DNA of 64,000 bases from an uncultured Bacilli bacterium (lineage in GTDB: Bacteria > Bacillota_I > Bacilli_A > RF39 > UBA660), in contig CANRPF010000003.1 in NCBI GenBank assembly GCA_947632375.1, positions 33,099 through 97,098 on the forward strand, in the 5' to 3' direction. The notes below the pieces were generated by a model. That model worked only from the letters and a program-made list of their open reading frames with translations. It was not told the origin of the DNA and made no database searches. This document shows, in pieces, positions 53,419 through 62,380 of the stretch (its first letter is position 1; each line of letters opens with the position of its first letter). The position numbers and the translations under genes were made by a program.

Positions 53419-53799
53419 ATGAATATATTAACTTTAGGATCAGGAATAACAGATTTTTGTCAAAAGATGGCTAATGTTGTTCAATTGATAGGATATATTT
53501 TGTTAGTATTTAAAATAGCAATACCATTAATTATTATTGCATTAGGTATGTTTGATTTTGGTAAAGCTGTTGTTGCAGAAAAAGAAGATGAAGTTAAGAA
53601 ACAAACTAAGAGATTAATTTATAGAATTGTAGCAGGAATTGTTATATTCTTTATTCCTACTATTGTTATGTTTTTATTTGATATAGCAGTAAGTTATGAT
53701 ACTGAAAAAGAAGAAGCTGGATTTGATGTTTGTCAACAATGTATTTTGTCTCCAGGTTCTGCTGAATGCAAGACTAAAGTATCTGCATCAAAAAATTAA
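53419..53799 (+). CDS. VirB2/TrbC-like two-helix protein
   Basis: A 126-residue protein with an N-terminal amphipathic stretch and two membrane helices (IAIPLIIIALGMFDFGKAVVAEKED, then GIVIFFIPTIVMFLFDIAV) separated by a charged loop, and a Cys-containing tail (DVCQQCILSPGSAEC). This is the TrbC/VirB2 two-helix plan for T4SS pilin-like subunits. No cleavable signal is obvious. The paralogue at 53881 follows. Confidence 0.7.
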   Translation: MNILTLGSGITDFCQKMANVVQLIGYILLVFKIAIPLIIIALGMFDFGKAVVAEKEDEVKKQTKRLIYRIVAGIVIFFIPTIVMFLFDIAVSYDTEKEEAGFDVCQQCILSPGSAECKTKVSASKN

Positions 53800-53802
53800 T
53801 AG

Positions 53803-53832
53803 AAAACAACCTTTACAGGTTTTTTTTTTTTT
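53803..53832 (+). terminator. Terminator between TrbC-like genes
   Basis: AACC (53808-53811), loop TTTACA, GGTT (53818-53821) within flanking A and T runs; T12 follows. The stem is short, so readthrough is likely. Confidence 0.45.
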
Positions 53833-53880
53833 GGTATACTTGTGTATGTATACTATACAAATTCTTAGAAGAGGTAATTT

Positions 53881-54231
53881 ATGAAAGGCAAAAAGGTTAT
53901 TAAATATTTGGCTTGTGCTTACTTAGTTATTTTTAGTTTTAATAATTTAGTATTAGCTGATAGTATAGATTGTAAAAGTATGGGTGATTTTAGAACTGAC
54001 ATACAAAATTTATTTAATTTTTTAAAGATAATATTGCCACTATTAGTTATTGTTTTAAGTACTTATGATTTTATTAGAGCAATTACTGCTAAAGATGAAA
54101 AGGATGTAAAAAAGGCATTTCAAAAATTGTTAAAGAGATTTGCGTGTGCTGTTATTTTGTTTATTTTGCCGACAATTTTAAATTTACTTTTAGATCTTCT
54201 TGGTATAGGCAGTAGTGTATGTATAGAGTAG
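53881..54231 (+). CDS. VirB2/TrbC-like two-helix protein with signal peptide
   Basis: A 116-residue protein with a signal-like start (to about 28, FNNLVLADS), then KIILPLLVIVLSTYDFIRAITAKDEKD and AVILFILPTILNLLLDLLG, the same two-helix plan as its neighbours, and two Cys (CKSMG near 32 and a C-terminal CIE). AAGAGGTAATTT precedes the ATG. It runs directly into the VirB6-like gene (10-base gap). Confidence 0.7.
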   Translation: MKGKKVIKYLACAYLVIFSFNNLVLADSIDCKSMGDFRTDIQNLFNFLKIILPLLVIVLSTYDFIRAITAKDEKDVKKAFQKLLKRFACAVILFILPTILNLLLDLLGIGSSVCIE

Positions 54232-54241
54232 GAGGACAAAA

Positions 54242-56566
54242 ATGAACTTATTAAGTTTAGGTGGAGTAATAGAAGAATTATTAAACACTTTAGTTTTAGC
54301 GATTTGTCAGCCTATTTATATATTGATTAGTTGGCTTTATCAGCTATATGAAAGAATATGTAGTATTAATTTATTTAGTTCTGAAGTTTTTGAAGAAATA
54401 ACGGGAAGAATTTATGTAATAATGGGAATAGCAATGCTATTTATTTTTGCGTATAATTTGATTTTGATGGTTATTAATCCTGATGATAAAAAGGGTACAG
54501 GAGAAACAGGTAAAGTTGTTAAAAATACTGTTATTTCGTTAATAGTAGTTGTGTTATTGCCTACGATATTTAATTATTTATATATAATTCAAAGTCATGT
54601 TTTGGAATCAAACATAATATCTCAGATTATTTTAGGTACTACAGGTAGTACTTCTGGCACTGATGATTGTGATGCAAATGATTATGAATGTAAGTGTGAT
54701 TATTCTAATTATGATAATTTGGATAAATATAATAATCAGATTAGGTTAAAGTTGTTTGGTATAATTAAGATATTTGATTTTAATTGGGGTACTGATAAAA
54801 CAGACAATTTGAATAAAGCATGTAAAGCTTATAAAAATGATTTGACACCATCGCAAAGAGGAGCTTATTCTGTAGCGCCTACTGTATTTGCTGCTTTTTA
54901 TCATCCTAATGAATTTGATTATGATGATTGTGCAGAGTATATTGTAAATAATGATACTTCTATTATTAATGATTCTACTAAAGAACAAATTTGTGTTAAT
55001 TATTACTATGATGTTAACTTTTCTAGATATTCAGGAAATGTAATACCTATGTTAACGGATACTTATTTAAATAATCAGGTTACTGATAATGATGGAGGAA
55101 TGACGTTCTCTTGGTTCCCAGCAATTATAGCTGGTGGACTTGCGGCATGGATGTTCTGGTGTTATGCATGGGAAGTAGGAGTTCGTGTAGCTAAATTAGG
55201 ATTTTTACAAATGATATCTCCAATAACAGTAATGTTAAGAATTGTGCCAAAACAAGGTGAAAAAATATTTGATGAGTGGTTTAAGAATGTAAAAAGTGCA
55301 TATTTAGATGTATTTATTAGATTGTTTATTATAAATTTTGCATTGTTTGGTATTAGTTTGATTCCAAGCGTTCTTAAAACCATTTGGTCAAGTACAATTA
55401 ATGGCGATGGAGGATTTGTAATAAAATCATTAGCAGCGGCAATATTGATTTTAGGTATAATGAAATTTGCTCAAGAAGCGCCTAAGTTGTTAAAAGATAT
55501 ATTTCAATTATCTGGTAATTTCCCTCTTAGAAGTGTTAAAAAACAAGTTCAAGATAACAAGATGGCAATGGGTATTATTGGAGGAGCAACATCCGCAGTA
55601 AAAACTAGCGTAGGTAATGTAATTCGTACTTATAATGTTGATGATGATAAGGCAAAACCATCTACAGGTGAAGTTATTAGAAGCGGTTTAGGAGGATTTG
55701 GAGCTGGTGCATATAGAGGATTTAAAGAAGGTTATAAATCAAAGGATTTTGATGAATTAGATACTGCAGTAACTAGAGCAAAAGCTACTAATGATGAACA
55801 TTATGCTGCGAGAGCTAGAAGAAGAGAAACTAATAGAGAAATATTTGATGAAAATGGTACTTTAGGTGGAATTGTAGAAATCGCTAAAAACAAGTTTGAT
55901 GATGGAAAAGAGACTGTTGTTTCTTGGGGAGCTCCAGCTACTGATAACGCTAAAAGAAAAGCTAATTCAGAAGTTGAAAGCTATGATAAAACTACTCAAG
56001 AGTATGTTGATAAAAAATCTAAAGCTACAGACTATGAAAGCATGCGTGATAGAATGATTTCTCAATTGAATGATCCAAATGTTGAGTTTGAAAACTTCCC
56101 TTTATTAAAAAGGAATGGATTTACGAATAGTTCAGATATCGCTGATGTTAAAAAGTTCATAAGAGATTATTTTGGACAATTGGCTGATGATACTAGAGCA
56201 GAAACGATTAGAGATTTTGTAAAAGATAAAGATGAAACATTTATTGCAACTGTAGAAAATCTTACTAGAAGTATGGAAAGCAATAAGGATTTCTTAGAAG
56301 GTATTTCTGGAGATAAAGGTATGATTCAAAGACTTGTTGATAAAAATGAAAATAATGTCTTTGATATGAGTGCATTAAGTGAAAGTTGTAGACAAGCATT
56401 TAGTGGCAATTTAGATGATTTTGTTAAAGGATTAAATGATTTTGTTAAATCTGGTGATAAAGTTACTATGGAAGATGCTAAGGCGTTCCAAAAAGCTTTA
56501 TATGAAATATCTAAAGTTACAGGAAGTAATCAACAAAGATTATCTCTTGAACAAAAGAAAAAATAG
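54242..56566 (+). CDS. VirB6/TrbL-like channel protein with long cytoplasmic tail
   Basis: A 774-residue protein. About six membrane helices: near 12-40, 58-82, 92-118, 283-310 (with AIIAGGLAAWMFWCYAWEVG), 355-382 and 393-412. An extracellular Cys-bearing loop (about 135-270) lies between helices 3 and 4. WEVGVRVAKLGFLQMISPITVM is typical of VirB6/TrbL proteins of Gram-positive T4SS. From about 430 the sequence becomes a charged, helical cytoplasmic tail of about 340 residues, much longer than usual. GGAGGACAAAA precedes the ATG. Confidence 0.75.
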   Translation: MNLLSLGGVIEELLNTLVLAICQPIYILISWLYQLYERICSINLFSSEVFEEITGRIYVIMGIAMLFIFAYNLILMVINPDDKKGTGETGKVVKNTVISLIVVVLLPTIFNYLYIIQSHVLESNIISQIILGTTGSTSGTDDCDANDYECKCDYSNYDNLDKYNNQIRLKLFGIIKIFDFNWGTDKTDNLNKACKAYKNDLTPSQRGAYSVAPTVFAAFYHPNEFDYDDCAEYIVNNDTSIINDSTKEQICVNYYYDVNFSRYSGNVIPMLTDTYLNNQVTDNDGGMTFSWFPAIIAGGLAAWMFWCYAWEVGVRVAKLGFLQMISPITVMLRIVPKQGEKIFDEWFKNVKSAYLDVFIRLFIINFALFGISLIPSVLKTIWSSTINGDGGFVIKSLAAAILILGIMKFAQEAPKLLKDIFQLSGNFPLRSVKKQVQDNKMAMGIIGGATSAVKTSVGNVIRTYNVDDDKAKPSTGEVIRSGLGGFGAGAYRGFKEGYKSKDFDELDTAVTRAKATNDEHYAARARRRETNREIFDENGTLGGIVEIAKNKFDDGKETVVSWGAPATDNAKRKANSEVESYDKTTQEYVDKKSKATDYESMRDRMISQLNDPNVEFENFPLLKRNGFTNSSDIADVKKFIRDYFGQLADDTRAETIRDFVKDKDETFIATVENLTRSMESNKDFLEGISGDKGMIQRLVDKNENNVFDMSALSESCRQAFSGNLDDFVKGLNDFVKSGDKVTMEDAKAFQKALYEISKVTGSNQQRLSLEQKKK

Positions 56567-56577
56567 GAGGAATATAA

Positions 56578-56898
56578 ATGAACAACAATCAATATTTAAT
56601 ACCTGCTAACTCGAAGAAGTCTATGTTGATTTTAGGCTTCTTCAATGTAACAGATTTGATTATATTTATTACAGGTTGCATAATAACGTTTATACTATTA
56701 ATGTTAATAAAGACGAATTCTTTGAAAGAAGCATTCTTCATTATTACCCCTGCATTAATTAGTGCGTTTCTAGTAATGCCTGTACCAAATCATCATAATA
56801 TAAGGACTTTTATAAAAAACGTTTATCAATATTTTAGTAATGAAAGAGTATATAAGTGGAAAGGTTGGTGTATAAGAAATGGCGAAAAACAAAAGTAA
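56578..56898 (+). CDS. prgI: PrgI family protein
   Basis: A 106-residue protein with two helices forming a hairpin (FFNVTDLIIFITGCIITFILLML; IITPALISAFLVMPVP) and an ending VYKWKGWCIRN, the Y-x-W-x-GW signature of PrgI, a small membrane partner of VirB4 in Gram-positive conjugation systems. AGGAGGAATATAA precedes the ATG. It overlaps the next gene by 20 bases. Confidence 0.85.
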   Translation: MNNNQYLIPANSKKSMLILGFFNVTDLIIFITGCIITFILLMLIKTNSLKEAFFIITPALISAFLVMPVPNHHNIRTFIKNVYQYFSNERVYKWKGWCIRNGEKQK

Positions 56899-57439
56899 TA
56901 CAAAATATACTGAAGATTGGGTTCCAATAAAAGGTATAAAAAATGGTATGATTCAATTAGAAAGTAATTATTTTGTTACAGGTATTCGTGTAGAACCAAA
57001 AAATATTTTTATTCTAGATTATCAAGAACAAAATAATATAATATTTAGTTTTAGAAATTTTTATAATGTAATTGACTATGAATTTTGGTTAGTTGTTTGT
57101 GATAGACCTGTAGATATAAATATGTATTTAGCACAATTGCAATTAATGTATTCTAATGCATCTACTCAACAAATAAGAAAGGTTATAAAGCAAGATATTG
57201 ATAAAGGAGAAGCATTTAGAAGTACTGCAGTTAATGCCGTTGATACAGAATATTACATTTTGTTTAGAGATAAAAAAACAGAAGTATTACAGAAAAGAGT
57301 TCATACATTAATAAGTAATTTAGCAACATGTGGTTTAAACTCTAGACAAGTTACTGATGATGATTTAAGAGTAATTTTAGATAGTTTCTTTAATGGAAAT
57401 GTAAAAACTGAGTTTGGGACGGTGATGAGTAGTGTCTAG
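56879..57439 (+). CDS. TraD/TrsD-like T4SS protein (VirB4 N-terminal-like)
   Basis: A 186-residue soluble protein with a mixed alpha/beta fold: YTEDWVPIKGIKNGMIQLES and FVTGIRVEPKNIFILDYQEQ, then a helical part (YLAQLQLMYSNASTQQIRK; TEVLQKRVHTLISNLATCG). It resembles the small TraD/TrsD proteins that precede VirB4 (TraE/TrsE) in staphylococcal plasmids and may be the separated N-terminal lobe of VirB4. It overlaps the VirB4 gene by eight bases. Confidence 0.7.
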   Translation: MAKNKSNTKYTEDWVPIKGIKNGMIQLESNYFVTGIRVEPKNIFILDYQEQNNIIFSFRNFYNVIDYEFWLVVCDRPVDINMYLAQLQLMYSNASTQQIRKVIKQDIDKGEAFRSTAVNAVDTEYYILFRDKKTEVLQKRVHTLISNLATCGLNSRQVTDDDLRVILDSFFNGNVKTEFGTVMSSV

Positions 57440-59234
57440 TACATTTAAAAGTGAAATAGCCCCTAAGGGAATAGATTTTGATTTAAATCAATTTGTAATA
57501 AGTGATAAATTTTGTACTATTTTTACTGTAATTAATTATCCTAAATTAATAGGTCCAGGATTTTTATCTAATATTACTAATTTACCAGGAGTAAAAGTCG
57601 TTGTTAAACATATACCTATTGAATTTTCTACAATGAGTAAGATGATTAATAAAGAAATAGCTGATTTAAAAGAACGTTATCAACATGAAAGAGATAGAAC
57701 AATGCAAGAAAGTATTCGTCAAGATTATGAATCTTTGGAAAGTTTTGTTTCTATGCTTGCAGCTACTCAATCTAGAATATTTGATTTTCAAATGCACATT
57801 ATGTTATCTGCAGATACTAAAGAAGAATTAGAAATGAAAAAGATTCAAACTAGAAATTATTTGGATGCTTTAGGATTAAGAGGTATTCCAATGATGTTTG
57901 AACAAGAAAAAGTTTTGAAATCAATGATACCTATTTTCCCTAAACAAGATATTGAAGAAAGAGTAGGTATTCCAATTCCAAGTCCTACTATAGCAGCAAT
58001 GTATCCATTTGTATTTGATAGTATAAAAGATCCAGGAGGAGAATTTACTGCACCTACATTATTAGGAGTTGATTTCTCTGGTGGTGTTGTTTTATTTAAT
58101 CAATTTTTATATCAAACTAAAAAAGAATTTAATAGAAATAATGCCAATATGATAATTTTGGGTACATCAGGTAGTGGTAAATCAACTGCCGCTAAATTAA
58201 TGTTAAGAACACATATAAGAAATGGTTGTCAATTAATATGTATTGATCCTGAAGGTGAACTTGAGGAAATGACAAAAAACTTTGGTGGAGATTTTATTGA
58301 TTTAGGTAAAGGTGGAAAATTCGGTATAATAAATCCATTAGAAGTTATAGTAGATGCTGATGAAGATGAATTAAAACAAGGATTAGGTTATACAGTATTA
58401 ACTAGAACGTTACAATCATTAAAAGCTTTCTTAAAATATTATAGTCCAGATATTGAAGAAGATGTACTTGCTATGTTTAGTGAAGTAGTTCAAGATACAT
58501 ATAAAAGATTTAATATTGATTTTAATACAGACTTTAGTAATTTTACTTCAAAAGATTATCCTACATTTGATGACGTTTATAGTACTATTAAAGGTAGACT
58601 TTTATCTATGCCTGAAGCAACAAGAGAAAAAGATGTTATGGAACGTCTTGAATTAAAAATAAGACCATTTGTTAAAGAATTAAGATATTATTTTAATGGT
58701 CATACTACTATTACACAAGATAGTGACTTTATGGTATTTAATATAAAAGAATTAATGAATAGTGATGAATCTATAAGAAATGCTTTATTCTTTAATATTT
58801 TAAAATATGCTTGGGGCTTATGTTTAGATCCTTCTGTAAATACAGTATTAATGGTTGATGAAGCTCACGTATTATTAGGTGGAAGAAATGAATTAGGTGC
58901 TGAATTCTTAGCACAAATGCAAAGAAGAAGTAGAAAATATAATACAGGTACTATTATAATTACTCAACAACCTACTGACTTTGCAGCTGAAAATGTTATA
59001 GTTCATGGAAAAGCAATATTTGACAATGCATCATATTACTTAATAATGGGTTTAAAAAAGCAAGCAGTTGAAGATTTAGCTAAGTTAATAGATTTAAATG
59101 ATAATGAAAAAGAAAGTATTAAAAGTTATAGTCAGGGAGAAGCATTATTTGTTTGTGGAAGTCGTCGTATGAGAATTAATGTTATTTTAACTCAAGAAGA
59201 ACTTGATTCATTTGGTAGCGGCGGCGGATTGTAA
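57432..59234 (+). CDS. virB4: VirB4/TraE family T4SS ATPase
   Basis: A 600-residue ATPase that powers assembly and transport of type IV secretion. Walker A ILGTSGSGKSTAAK (about 242-250), IDPEGELEEM, Walker B TVLMVDEAHVLLGG (about 471-484), QMQRRSRKYNTGTIIITQQP and SQGEALF are diagnostic. It starts at GTG 57432 (GGTGATGA upstream) inside the TraD-like gene, giving tight coupling. The N-terminal beta-alpha domain begins at about 5. It is a cytoplasmic membrane-associated motor. Confidence 0.95.
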   Translation: MSSTFKSEIAPKGIDFDLNQFVISDKFCTIFTVINYPKLIGPGFLSNITNLPGVKVVVKHIPIEFSTMSKMINKEIADLKERYQHERDRTMQESIRQDYESLESFVSMLAATQSRIFDFQMHIMLSADTKEELEMKKIQTRNYLDALGLRGIPMMFEQEKVLKSMIPIFPKQDIEERVGIPIPSPTIAAMYPFVFDSIKDPGGEFTAPTLLGVDFSGGVVLFNQFLYQTKKEFNRNNANMIILGTSGSGKSTAAKLMLRTHIRNGCQLICIDPEGELEEMTKNFGGDFIDLGKGGKFGIINPLEVIVDADEDELKQGLGYTVLTRTLQSLKAFLKYYSPDIEEDVLAMFSEVVQDTYKRFNIDFNTDFSNFTSKDYPTFDDVYSTIKGRLLSMPEATREKDVMERLELKIRPFVKELRYYFNGHTTITQDSDFMVFNIKELMNSDESIRNALFFNILKYAWGLCLDPSVNTVLMVDEAHVLLGGRNELGAEFLAQMQRRSRKYNTGTIIITQQPTDFAAENVIVHGKAIFDNASYYLIMGLKKQAVEDLAKLIDLNDNEKESIKSYSQGEALFVCGSRRMRINVILTQEELDSFGSGGGL

Positions 59235-59248
59235 TAGGATGTGATTGT

Positions 59249-61348
59249 ATGAAAAAGATATATGTTTTTAAAAGATGGGCGATAGTCGCTTGTCTTTTGA
59301 TAACATTTTTTTGTATTAGTATAACTGCTAATGCATCTAGTTTTGCATATTCTGACTTTAATTGGGAAGAATTTTTAGAACAAAATAAAAATTATTGGGT
59401 TCAAGTATGTGAAACCGATGATAAAGAATGTCAAGATGAAATTTTAAAAACTAAAGAAAAATTTTATAAAAGACTTTATAGTTTATTAACTAAGTTTGAA
59501 AATAAAGGTTATAAAATTAATGATAATATTATTATTGAAACAGTATTTTATGGATTAACACCAGATACTTTTAGAGATGAAGGTACTTTAAAAGATGAAT
59601 ACGTTGGTCAAATTCATAAATATGGATATAAAGTAGATGAAGGTAATAAAAAAGAAAGTTATATAGCAAGTACTGATAATGATATTGAAGGAGCTAGAGA
59701 ATACTTTAAAAATGAAACCGATAGTTTAAAGACATTAATGAATGCCATGATTGGTTATTCTCAAGTTTGTTATGGAGTTTCTGCATCAGCTCCAAGAGCA
59801 GTACAAAATGAAAATGGTACTACTTCTTATGTTTGTGATGGCGAAGAGTTTGTGCCAATGAATGGTCAATGTGTAGCGAAAGTAGACATTTTAGAAGCTT
59901 CATTCTTTGATGCTATAGGATTATCTATATTTAGTAGTGAAAATAATGATGATAAATGTAAAGCTTTAACTACTATGTATCCAAGTTATAAATTAGGTGA
60001 AGTAACTGATAATGGTGTAAATGAAGATTTATATTGGAAATTTTTAGAGAATAATATATATTTTGATAATAAGCCTCAATTACAAGATTATTTTGATTTA
60101 GTTTTAAAAAAGACAAATCATAAAAAAATGGAAGAGCTTACTTTAGATGAATATAAAGCTAATAAAGATGATATTATCGACGCCAGAAAAAGAATAATAA
60201 CATATATAAAAGAAGTATTAGATAATTATGGTGATTTTGCTGAAACACCTTCAAGTACTTTCGCAAGTTATGTAGCTGGTAATAACGACTTATATTGGTG
60301 GCCTGTTGGTGGTTCTGAAATTACTAATAATGGTAATATTGCAATGGCAATAGGAACTCCAACTAGTACAAGAATAACTAGTAAGTTTGGTGTAAGAGTT
60401 CACCCTGTCACAGGAAAAGCTGGTTCAATGCATTATGGTGTTGATATAGGTGCTACAGAAGGTGTTGCAAGTGTTATAGCAGCTAAGAGTGGAGTTGTTG
60501 TATATCCACCACAAGGAAATAAAGGAAATTGTGTTAAAGGTGACCAATCTTGTGGAGGTTCTTATGGAAATTATGTAATAATTCAACATAGTGATGGAAA
60601 TTATACATTATATGCGCATATGGCTACTAATTCTTTAAGAGTTGCAGCTGGTGATAGTGTTGTTCAAGGTCAAGTAATTGGTACTGTAGGAAGTACAGGA
60701 CGTTCTACAGGAGGACACGTTCACTTTGAAGTTAGAGTAGGAGGAAATAGTGGCTCTGCTGCTCAAGAACCTTTAAATTTTATTTCTGCTGATAATCCAA
60801 GACCTGTTTCAGCAAGTTCTGTAACAGAAGGTGGAGCTTCTAGTGGATCAAGTAATTTAATTGAATTTATACATAGTTGGGAAGGTACTCCAAAACAAAG
60901 TGGATCAGATTATATTGCATTTGACGATGGATATGGTAATGTAACAATTGGATGGGGAGTTGTTCCTAAATATAATAAAGATAGATTTTTATCATTAGGT
61001 GTTGATCCAAATAGTATTACAGTTGGTTCAAAAGTTTCAAAAAGTGTTGTAGATAGAGTAGAACAAATGGAATTAGATTCTGCACTAAATTCAATTAAAT
61101 CTATGTTATCTAAAGAAGGAATTACTTTACAAGGATATCAGATTGATGCTTTAGTAAGTAGAAAATATAATTATAATGTTAATGGTTTTGCTGATGCTTA
61201 TAAAAAGTATGGAACATCTCAAGCATTATATGATAACTATATGTCTAAGCCAATAACTGCAAGTGGAGTTAGATCTCAAGGTCTTGTTCGTAGAAGAGAA
61301 GCTGAATGGGAATTATTCTCAAAAGGTATCTATAAAATGAATAGTTAG
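59249..61348 (+). CDS. Secreted M23 endopeptidase-GH24 lysozyme fusion
   Basis: A 699-residue exported wall hydrolase. Signal peptide about 1-30 (ITANASS); a helical domain with Cys (about 35-330); an M23/LytM domain (about 375-515) with Zn ligands in MHYGVDIG (about 394) and GGHVHFEVRVGG (about 490); and a GH24 T4-lysozyme-like domain (about 535-699) with catalytic Glu in HSWEGTPK (about 543), YGNVTIGWG and GLVRRREAEWELF. Two different cuts, peptide and glycan, in one protein suit VirB1/CwlT-type opening of peptidoglycan for the secretion channel. It is 14 bases after virB4. Confidence 0.85.
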   Translation: MKKIYVFKRWAIVACLLITFFCISITANASSFAYSDFNWEEFLEQNKNYWVQVCETDDKECQDEILKTKEKFYKRLYSLLTKFENKGYKINDNIIIETVFYGLTPDTFRDEGTLKDEYVGQIHKYGYKVDEGNKKESYIASTDNDIEGAREYFKNETDSLKTLMNAMIGYSQVCYGVSASAPRAVQNENGTTSYVCDGEEFVPMNGQCVAKVDILEASFFDAIGLSIFSSENNDDKCKALTTMYPSYKLGEVTDNGVNEDLYWKFLENNIYFDNKPQLQDYFDLVLKKTNHKKMEELTLDEYKANKDDIIDARKRIITYIKEVLDNYGDFAETPSSTFASYVAGNNDLYWWPVGGSEITNNGNIAMAIGTPTSTRITSKFGVRVHPVTGKAGSMHYGVDIGATEGVASVIAAKSGVVVYPPQGNKGNCVKGDQSCGGSYGNYVIIQHSDGNYTLYAHMATNSLRVAAGDSVVQGQVIGTVGSTGRSTGGHVHFEVRVGGNSGSAAQEPLNFISADNPRPVSASSVTEGGASSGSSNLIEFIHSWEGTPKQSGSDYIAFDDGYGNVTIGWGVVPKYNKDRFLSLGVDPNSITVGSKVSKSVVDRVEQMELDSALNSIKSMLSKEGITLQGYQIDALVSRKYNYNVNGFADAYKKYGTSQALYDNYMSKPITASGVRSQGLVRRREAEWELFSKGIYKMNS

Positions 61349-61356
61349 GTGGTTGT

Positions 61357-61875
61357 ATGAAATTAAAACAAAGTGATTATAAATTAATTGGAATTTGTGT
61401 TGTTTTAGTTATAATAAGTTTAGTAATTTTTAGTTTGAAAAATGAAAAAGAAGATAATAAAGATACAAATGATTATTCAAAATATAAATTAGTAACTGAT
61501 TATTCTAGATTTTTTACTGTAAATTCTTGTATATATAAATATATTGTATTTTTAGAAACAGAGGATTTTGATAATTTATTTAAAGTACTTGATAAAGATT
61601 ATGTTGAAAATAATAATTTAAATTCTAATAATATATATAATTATATATCTAAATTAGAAGGTAATAATTCATTTGTTTCTAAAAAAATGTATTCAGAAGA
61701 AATAAGTAGTGACTATATTAGATATTATGTATATGGATATTTATACTTAGATGATTTAGATAGTCCTAAAAAAAGTGGTGAAAATTACTATATAGTAGAT
61801 TTAGATTTAAAAAATGAATTATTTAGTATAACACCTTCTAATGAACAATCATTTAGGGAGGTACAAAATGGATAA
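61357..61875 (+). CDS. Bitopic membrane protein, NTF2/VirB8-like candidate
   Basis: A 172-residue protein with one N-terminal helix (about 10-27) and an extracytoplasmic domain with the length and helix-beta pattern of NTF2-like folds (FLETEDFDNLFKVLDKDYVE and YIRYYVYGYLYLDD). VirB8 and TcpC proteins have this plan and link the inner and outer parts of T4SS. Sequence similarity is not recognisable, so this is architecture and context only. It overlaps the next gene by eight bases. Confidence 0.6.
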   Translation: MKLKQSDYKLIGICVVLVIISLVIFSLKNEKEDNKDTNDYSKYKLVTDYSRFFTVNSCIYKYIVFLETEDFDNLFKVLDKDYVENNNLNSNNIYNYISKLEGNNSFVSKKMYSEEISSDYIRYYVYGYLYLDDLDSPKKSGENYYIVDLDLKNELFSITPSNEQSFREVQNG

Positions 61876-62365
61876 TATACTTTATAATAAAAAAGTAATA
61901 CTTTTATGTTTTATATTAGTAATAATTGTTTTTGTAATATTTTATTTAATAAGTAATGGTGTTTTTTCTAAATATGAAGAAACTGAAGATAATATAAATT
62001 ATTTAAGAAATTATGAAGCAAATGAATTTATGCCTGTTTATGTAACTGAACAAGATATGGCATCAAAATATTTGATTGATTATAAAAATAATATGTTAGT
62101 AGATGAAAATGCTGCATATCAAAGTTTAAATGAAGAATATAGAAATAAAAAATTTGGAAATAAAGAAAACTATATTAAATATATTAATGAGAATTTGAGT
62201 TTATCAACAATCAGTATGGAAGTTGATAGATACTCAGTAGCTACTATAAATGGTTATAAGTTCTTTAAAGTTTATGATAAAAGTGATAGATATTATATTT
62301 TCAAAGAAAAATCAATAATGGATTATGAAGTTTATTTAGATGATTATACTGTAGAATTAAAATAA
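61868..62365 (+). CDS. Bitopic membrane protein, second NTF2-like candidate
   Basis: A 165-residue protein: one membrane helix (about 9-30) and an outer domain (about 45-165) with YITENMASKYL-like and YQSLNEEYRNKKFGNKENYIKYINENL helices followed by beta strands (GYKFFKVYDKSDRYYIFKEK), a typical NTF2-like order. It has the same plan as the preceding gene, so the two may form a pair. ATG 61868 is chosen after AGGGAGGTACAAA, since the longer frame lies inside the upstream gene. Confidence 0.65.
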   Translation: MDNILYNKKVILLCFILVIIVFVIFYLISNGVFSKYEETEDNINYLRNYEANEFMPVYVTEQDMASKYLIDYKNNMLVDENAAYQSLNEEYRNKKFGNKENYIKYINENLSLSTISMEVDRYSVATINGYKFFKVYDKSDRYYIFKEKSIMDYEVYLDDYTVELK

Positions 62366-62380
62366 AGGTGGTGAAGTCGA

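Noticed and set aside
57432-57439. The TraD/VirB4 junction as a frameshifted single VirB4 gene
   Set aside because: Both genes have their own start signals and the same two-gene order is known in staphylococcal plasmids.
59249-61348. The lysozyme-containing gene as a prophage endolysin
   Set aside because: It has a signal peptide and M23 domain and sits inside the T4SS-like operon; no phage structural or holin genes are present.
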